Source: Dasania phycosphaerae
GTDB lineage: Bacteria; Pseudomonadota; Gammaproteobacteria; Pseudomonadales; Dasaniaceae
Direction: 5' to 3'
Length of the DNA stretch: 64,000 bases
NCBI RefSeq assembly: GCF_026891035.1
Contig: NZ_JAPTGG010000002.1
Coordinates: 62,001 to 126,000, forward strand
The number at the start of each line of letters is the position of its first letter. The stretch's first letter is position 1. The translations under genes and the position numbers were made by a program. This document shows positions 61,239 through 64,000 of the stretch, piece by piece. The notes below the pieces were generated by a model. That model was not told the origin of the DNA, ran no database searches, and worked only from the letters and a program-made list of their open reading frames with translations.

Positions 61239-63255
61239 TTGGCAGTTACCTAGGCCCGCCATGATTTGGATGTTGGCGGCACAATTGCTAGTGGTGCTGG
61301 GCCATGTTGGCAGGCTGCCATTATGGTTGCTGTGTGCTTATGGCGGCTGTGTGTTGTGGCGTTATCAAATTTATAGCGGCGCCTGGTCGGCACCCAAAAC
61401 TTTGGTGAAGGCGGGTATTATTCTTGCGGTGTTTGCTGGTATTTATGCCAGCTATCGCAGCCTTTTAGGGTTAGAGCCTATGGTGTCGCTGTTAATGGCT
61501 GGTTTTGCTTTTAAGCTATTAGAAAGTTACAGCCAGCGCGATTGCATGCGGTTTATTTTTATAGGCTATTTCACCCTAGCGACGGTGTTTTTATTTAATC
61601 AAGGCCTGTTAACCTCGCTCTATGTTTTAGTCACCTTATTATTACTGAGTGCGGCTTTGGTCAGCTTGCAGTTTCCCCCGCATAAGGCGCAGGCGTGGTT
61701 GCCCTTAAAAAAAATCAGCATTATTTTCGCGCAAGCTTTGCCCTTAACGCTATTACTGTTTTTTCTGTTTCCTCGTTTTGAGCCTTTTTGGCAAATCAAA
61801 TTACCCAGCCATCAAGCCAAAACTGGGGTGGGGGATGTGTTATCCCCCGGCGATATCAGCCAGTTAAGTAAAGATGACTCGCTGGCTTTTAGGGCTAACT
61901 TTGTCGGCGAACGGCCGCCGCGTTCAGAGCTGTATTGGCGCGGGGTGGTGTTATCCTATTTTGATGGCAGGGCATGGCATCAAGGTACTTTTCAAAAAAA
62001 ATTTCACGGTAGTAATACGATAGAGTTGGTTAACAATAATGAACCGGCAAAGAGCTATCAATACAGTATTATTCAAGAGCCCAATTACCGGCCCTGGCTG
62101 TATACCTTGGCTGTCGCCTCTAGCAAGACTCCCAAGGTATTGGCTACCAGCGATTATAGGTTGCAATACCGGGAAGATATTGTCGAACGTATAGCTTACC
62201 AAGTAGAAACGAACAGCCAGGCCATAATGGCCAGCACATTAAGTACCGTGCAACGGCACAAAGAAACCTTGTTAAATGGCGATAATAATCCACGAGCTAG
62301 GGCTTTGGCCGCGCGGCTATATCAACAAAGTGCTAGCGACCAAGCTTATATACAAGCAGTGCTCAATTATTTTGCCCAGCAAAATTTTTTCTACACCTTA
62401 ATGCCACCCTTATTGGGCGAAAATAATATAGACGAATTTTTATTAGATAGCCGGCGCGGTTTTTGTGGTCACTATGCCAGCAGTTTTGCTTTTTTAATAC
62501 GCGCTGCAGGTATACCTGCGCGAGTGATAGGTGGCTACCAAGGTGGTGAATACAATCCCCTCACCGGCAGTGTATTAGTACATCAATTTGACGCCCATGC
62601 CTGGGCAGAGGTATGGCTGCCGGGTAAGGGCTGGCAGCGCTTTGATCCTACCTTACAAGTGGCCCCCGATAGAATAGAAAATAGCGTGCAAGACTTACCC
62701 GCTACTCAAGCCGATTATTTAAGCCAATCGGGCCTGTCGGTGATGCGTTTTAAACACATAGCTTTTTTTAACAAATTACGGCTAGAGCTGGATGCCATGG
62801 AATACCGCTGGGCCAGTTGGGTATTGCAATACAAAGGCGAGCGCCAGTTTGCATTTATAGAAAAATGGCTGGGCGCTATTACTTTTACTCGTATTGCTTT
62901 TCTATTGTTGTTGGTTAGCCTGCCCGTAGTACTGTGGTTGCTATGGTCAATATTACAAAACCGCAGTGCGCAAACACTAAAACCACAGGATGCCGATTAT
63001 CAAAAACTCTGCCAGTTAATGGGGCGTTATGATTTACACCGGCAGCCCAATGAGGGCCCCATAGCCTTTGCCCAAAGAGTAGAGCAAGCCGCTAATGGAC
63101 CTAGCGCAGCCATAAAGCAAAAGTTTTTAGCCGCTACCCGTTTATATGTGGCTTTGGCTTATGAGCCACAAGGTGGTGAGAGTGCGGCGCTATTAGCTAA
63201 ACAGTTGCGGGCGGAGCTTGGGGTTTTGAAGGGGATGATACATTCTCATTTTTAA
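61228..63255 (+). CDS. tgpA: TgpA-like membrane transglutaminase (DUF3488/DUF4129)
   Basis: The first 180 residues hold about six membrane helices (DUF3488). A periplasmic transglutaminase core follows, with catalytic Cys at about residue 413 (RRGFCGHYASSFAFLIRAAGIPAR is split here as RRGFCGHYASSF and IRAAGIPAR), His in FDAHAWAEVWLPGKGW, and Asp in RFDPTLQ. A further membrane helix near 555-575 and a cytoplasmic DUF4129 tail end it. TgpA of Pseudomonas aeruginosa is essential there. The frame extends far upstream inside DUF58; ATG 61228 gives 675 residues, the family size. Confidence 0.92.
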   Translation: MATDWQLPRPAMIWMLAAQLLVVLGHVGRLPLWLLCAYGGCVLWRYQIYSGAWSAPKTLVKAGIILAVFAGIYASYRSLLGLEPMVSLLMAGFAFKLLESYSQRDCMRFIFIGYFTLATVFLFNQGLLTSLYVLVTLLLLSAALVSLQFPPHKAQAWLPLKKISIIFAQALPLTLLLFFLFPRFEPFWQIKLPSHQAKTGVGDVLSPGDISQLSKDDSLAFRANFVGERPPRSELYWRGVVLSYFDGRAWHQGTFQKKFHGSNTIELVNNNEPAKSYQYSIIQEPNYRPWLYTLAVASSKTPKVLATSDYRLQYREDIVERIAYQVETNSQAIMASTLSTVQRHKETLLNGDNNPRARALAARLYQQSASDQAYIQAVLNYFAQQNFFYTLMPPLLGENNIDEFLLDSRRGFCGHYASSFAFLIRAAGIPARVIGGYQGGEYNPLTGSVLVHQFDAHAWAEVWLPGKGWQRFDPTLQVAPDRIENSVQDLPATQADYLSQSGLSVMRFKHIAFFNKLRLELDAMEYRWASWVLQYKGERQFAFIEKWLGAITFTRIAFLLLLVSLPVVLWLLWSILQNRSAQTLKPQDADYQKLCQLMGRYDLHRQPNEGPIAFAQRVEQAANGPSAAIKQKFLAATRLYVALAYEPQGGESAALLAKQLRAELGVLKGMIHSHF

Positions 63256-63419
63256 CTGGCGCTAAAGGTAGAAGTTAAGCCATCAGCAGAGGTGGTTTAG
63301 GGGGGTAACTGATTCTCATTTGTCACCGGCTTCTTTTAATTCATCATTGCCGCCCATTCAAACTATCCGTTAAACTGACCAAGTTTAGCCCCCTGTTGCT
63401 TGTAGAGTTGGAGTGCCTA

Positions 63420-64000
63420 ATGCCTCATCGCCTGCGTGGTGATTTACTGTTAGTGATTGTTACCTTGATTGCCGCTGCCGGATGGCTTTTTTCTAAAAAT
63501 GCCTTGGCGGTGGTGCCACCTTTTTTGTTTATTGCGGTACGCTTTTTGTTGGCGGGCTGTTTATTGATGTTATTTAGTCGCCGTCGCTTAGCTCAGCTTA
63601 GTGGCTTGCAGTGGTGGTCGGCGATTAAAACCGGCTTGTTGTTTGCTGTGGCTTTATTGTTGTGGATTTTGGGTTTGTTCCATAGTACTCATCTGGGTGA
63701 GGCGGCTTTTATTGCGAGTTTGGCGGTGATTGCAATTCCGGTTATGGGGCGAGTGGTGTATGGCCATAGTATTTCTAAAACCTTGTTGCTGCCGCTGTTG
63801 TTGGCTGTGTTGGGGCTTGCTGCACTTACTCTTGAGGGTAAGGTGAGTTTTGAGCGCTCTCAGTTGTACTTGTTACTGGCGGCAGTCTTTTTTGCTTTGC
63901 AGTTTGTGGTGACGGCCTCGCATGCGGCTAAAATGCCGCCGCTCACCTTGGCGGCGGTGCAAATGATGACAGTTGGCATAGTCGCTTTTATCGTTGCGCT
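63420..64000 (+). CDS. EamA/DMT-family transporter (partial, runs off the window)
   Basis: An open frame from ATG 63420, with GGAG eight bases upstream, continues to the window end without a stop (193 codons). It is highly hydrophobic with about six to seven helices; GWLFSKNALAVVPPFLFIAVRFLLAG is split as GWLFSKNALAVVPPFLFIAV and RFLLAG, the usual first EamA repeat, and AALTLEGKVSFE closes it. Members export metabolites or amino acids; the substrate cannot be told. The 164 bases before it hold no clear promoter or terminator. Confidence 0.85.
   Translation, partial: MPHRLRGDLLLVIVTLIAAAGWLFSKNALAVVPPFLFIAVRFLLAGCLLMLFSRRRLAQLSGLQWWSAIKTGLLFAVALLLWILGLFHSTHLGEAAFIASLAVIAIPVMGRVVYGHSISKTLLLPLLLAVLGLAALTLEGKVSFERSQLYLLLAAVFFALQFVVTASHAAKMPPLTLAAVQMMTVGIVAFIVA

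Overview
The window is chromosomal DNA of a motile gammaproteobacterium, about half GC. Nearly all genes lie on the plus strand and are packed into operons. The order flhB-flhA-flhF-fleN-fliA-cheYZAB-motCD-parC-parP-cheW, then ccmABCDEFGHI, smc-zipA-ligA, leuCDB-asd-fimV-truA-trpF-accD-folC-cvpA-purF-metZ and moxR-DUF58-transglutaminase resembles Pseudomonas. The insertion of trpBA between trpF and accD, the fliK pair next to ccm and the moderate GC suggest a marine relative (Cellvibrionales/Oceanospirillales type); this taxonomic call is inference from gene order only. No tRNA, rRNA, CRISPR array, insertion sequence or prophage was seen.

Region 1 (1-16146) is a flagellar and chemotaxis block: export apparatus (flhB, flhA), polar placement and number control (flhF, fleN), sigma-28 (fliA), the chemotaxis core (cheY, cheZ, cheA, cheB, cheW; no cheR here), a second stator pair (motC, motD), the array-positioning pair parC/parP and a DUF2802 protein, ending in a strong terminator. 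Region 2 (16200-19889) holds a nitrobindin-like protein and an MscS channel on plus, then a DUF393 protein, an FlhB C-terminal-like protein and fliK on minus. Region 3 (20099-27366) is a complete cytochrome c maturation operon ccmABCDEFGHI with terminator. Region 4 (27373-27806) is a guanidine exporter gene (sugE/gdx) behind a recognisable guanidine-II (mini-ykkC) riboswitch.

Region 5 (28008-37095) carries smc, zipA, ligA, an SLT-like lipoprotein, a hypothetical membrane protein, gloA, a VanZ-like protein and a flavodoxin. Region 6 (37100-40448) is a signalling island: an FHA-domain membrane protein divergent from a Ser/Thr kinase that carries a second, catalytically dead-looking kinase domain, convergent with a LysR regulator. 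Region 7 (40465-59238) is biosynthetic: leuCDB, two aspartate-semialdehyde dehydrogenases, fimV, truA, trpFBA, accD, folC, a SPOR protein, cvpA, purF and metZ. Region 8 (59289-64000) has moxR, a DUF58 protein, a TgpA-like transglutaminase and the start of an EamA-type transporter cut by the window edge.

A connecting theme is cell-pole organisation: flhF, fleN, parC, parP and the polar landmark protein gene fimV are all in this 64 kb. The most distinctive items for follow-up are the kinase-pseudokinase/FHA locus, the CheA linker repeats next to parC/parP, a 30-codon transmembrane ORF between motD and parC, and the riboswitch. No gap longer than 300 bases lacks a gene; the longest, 27753-28007, holds a terminator and an AT-rich smc leader.
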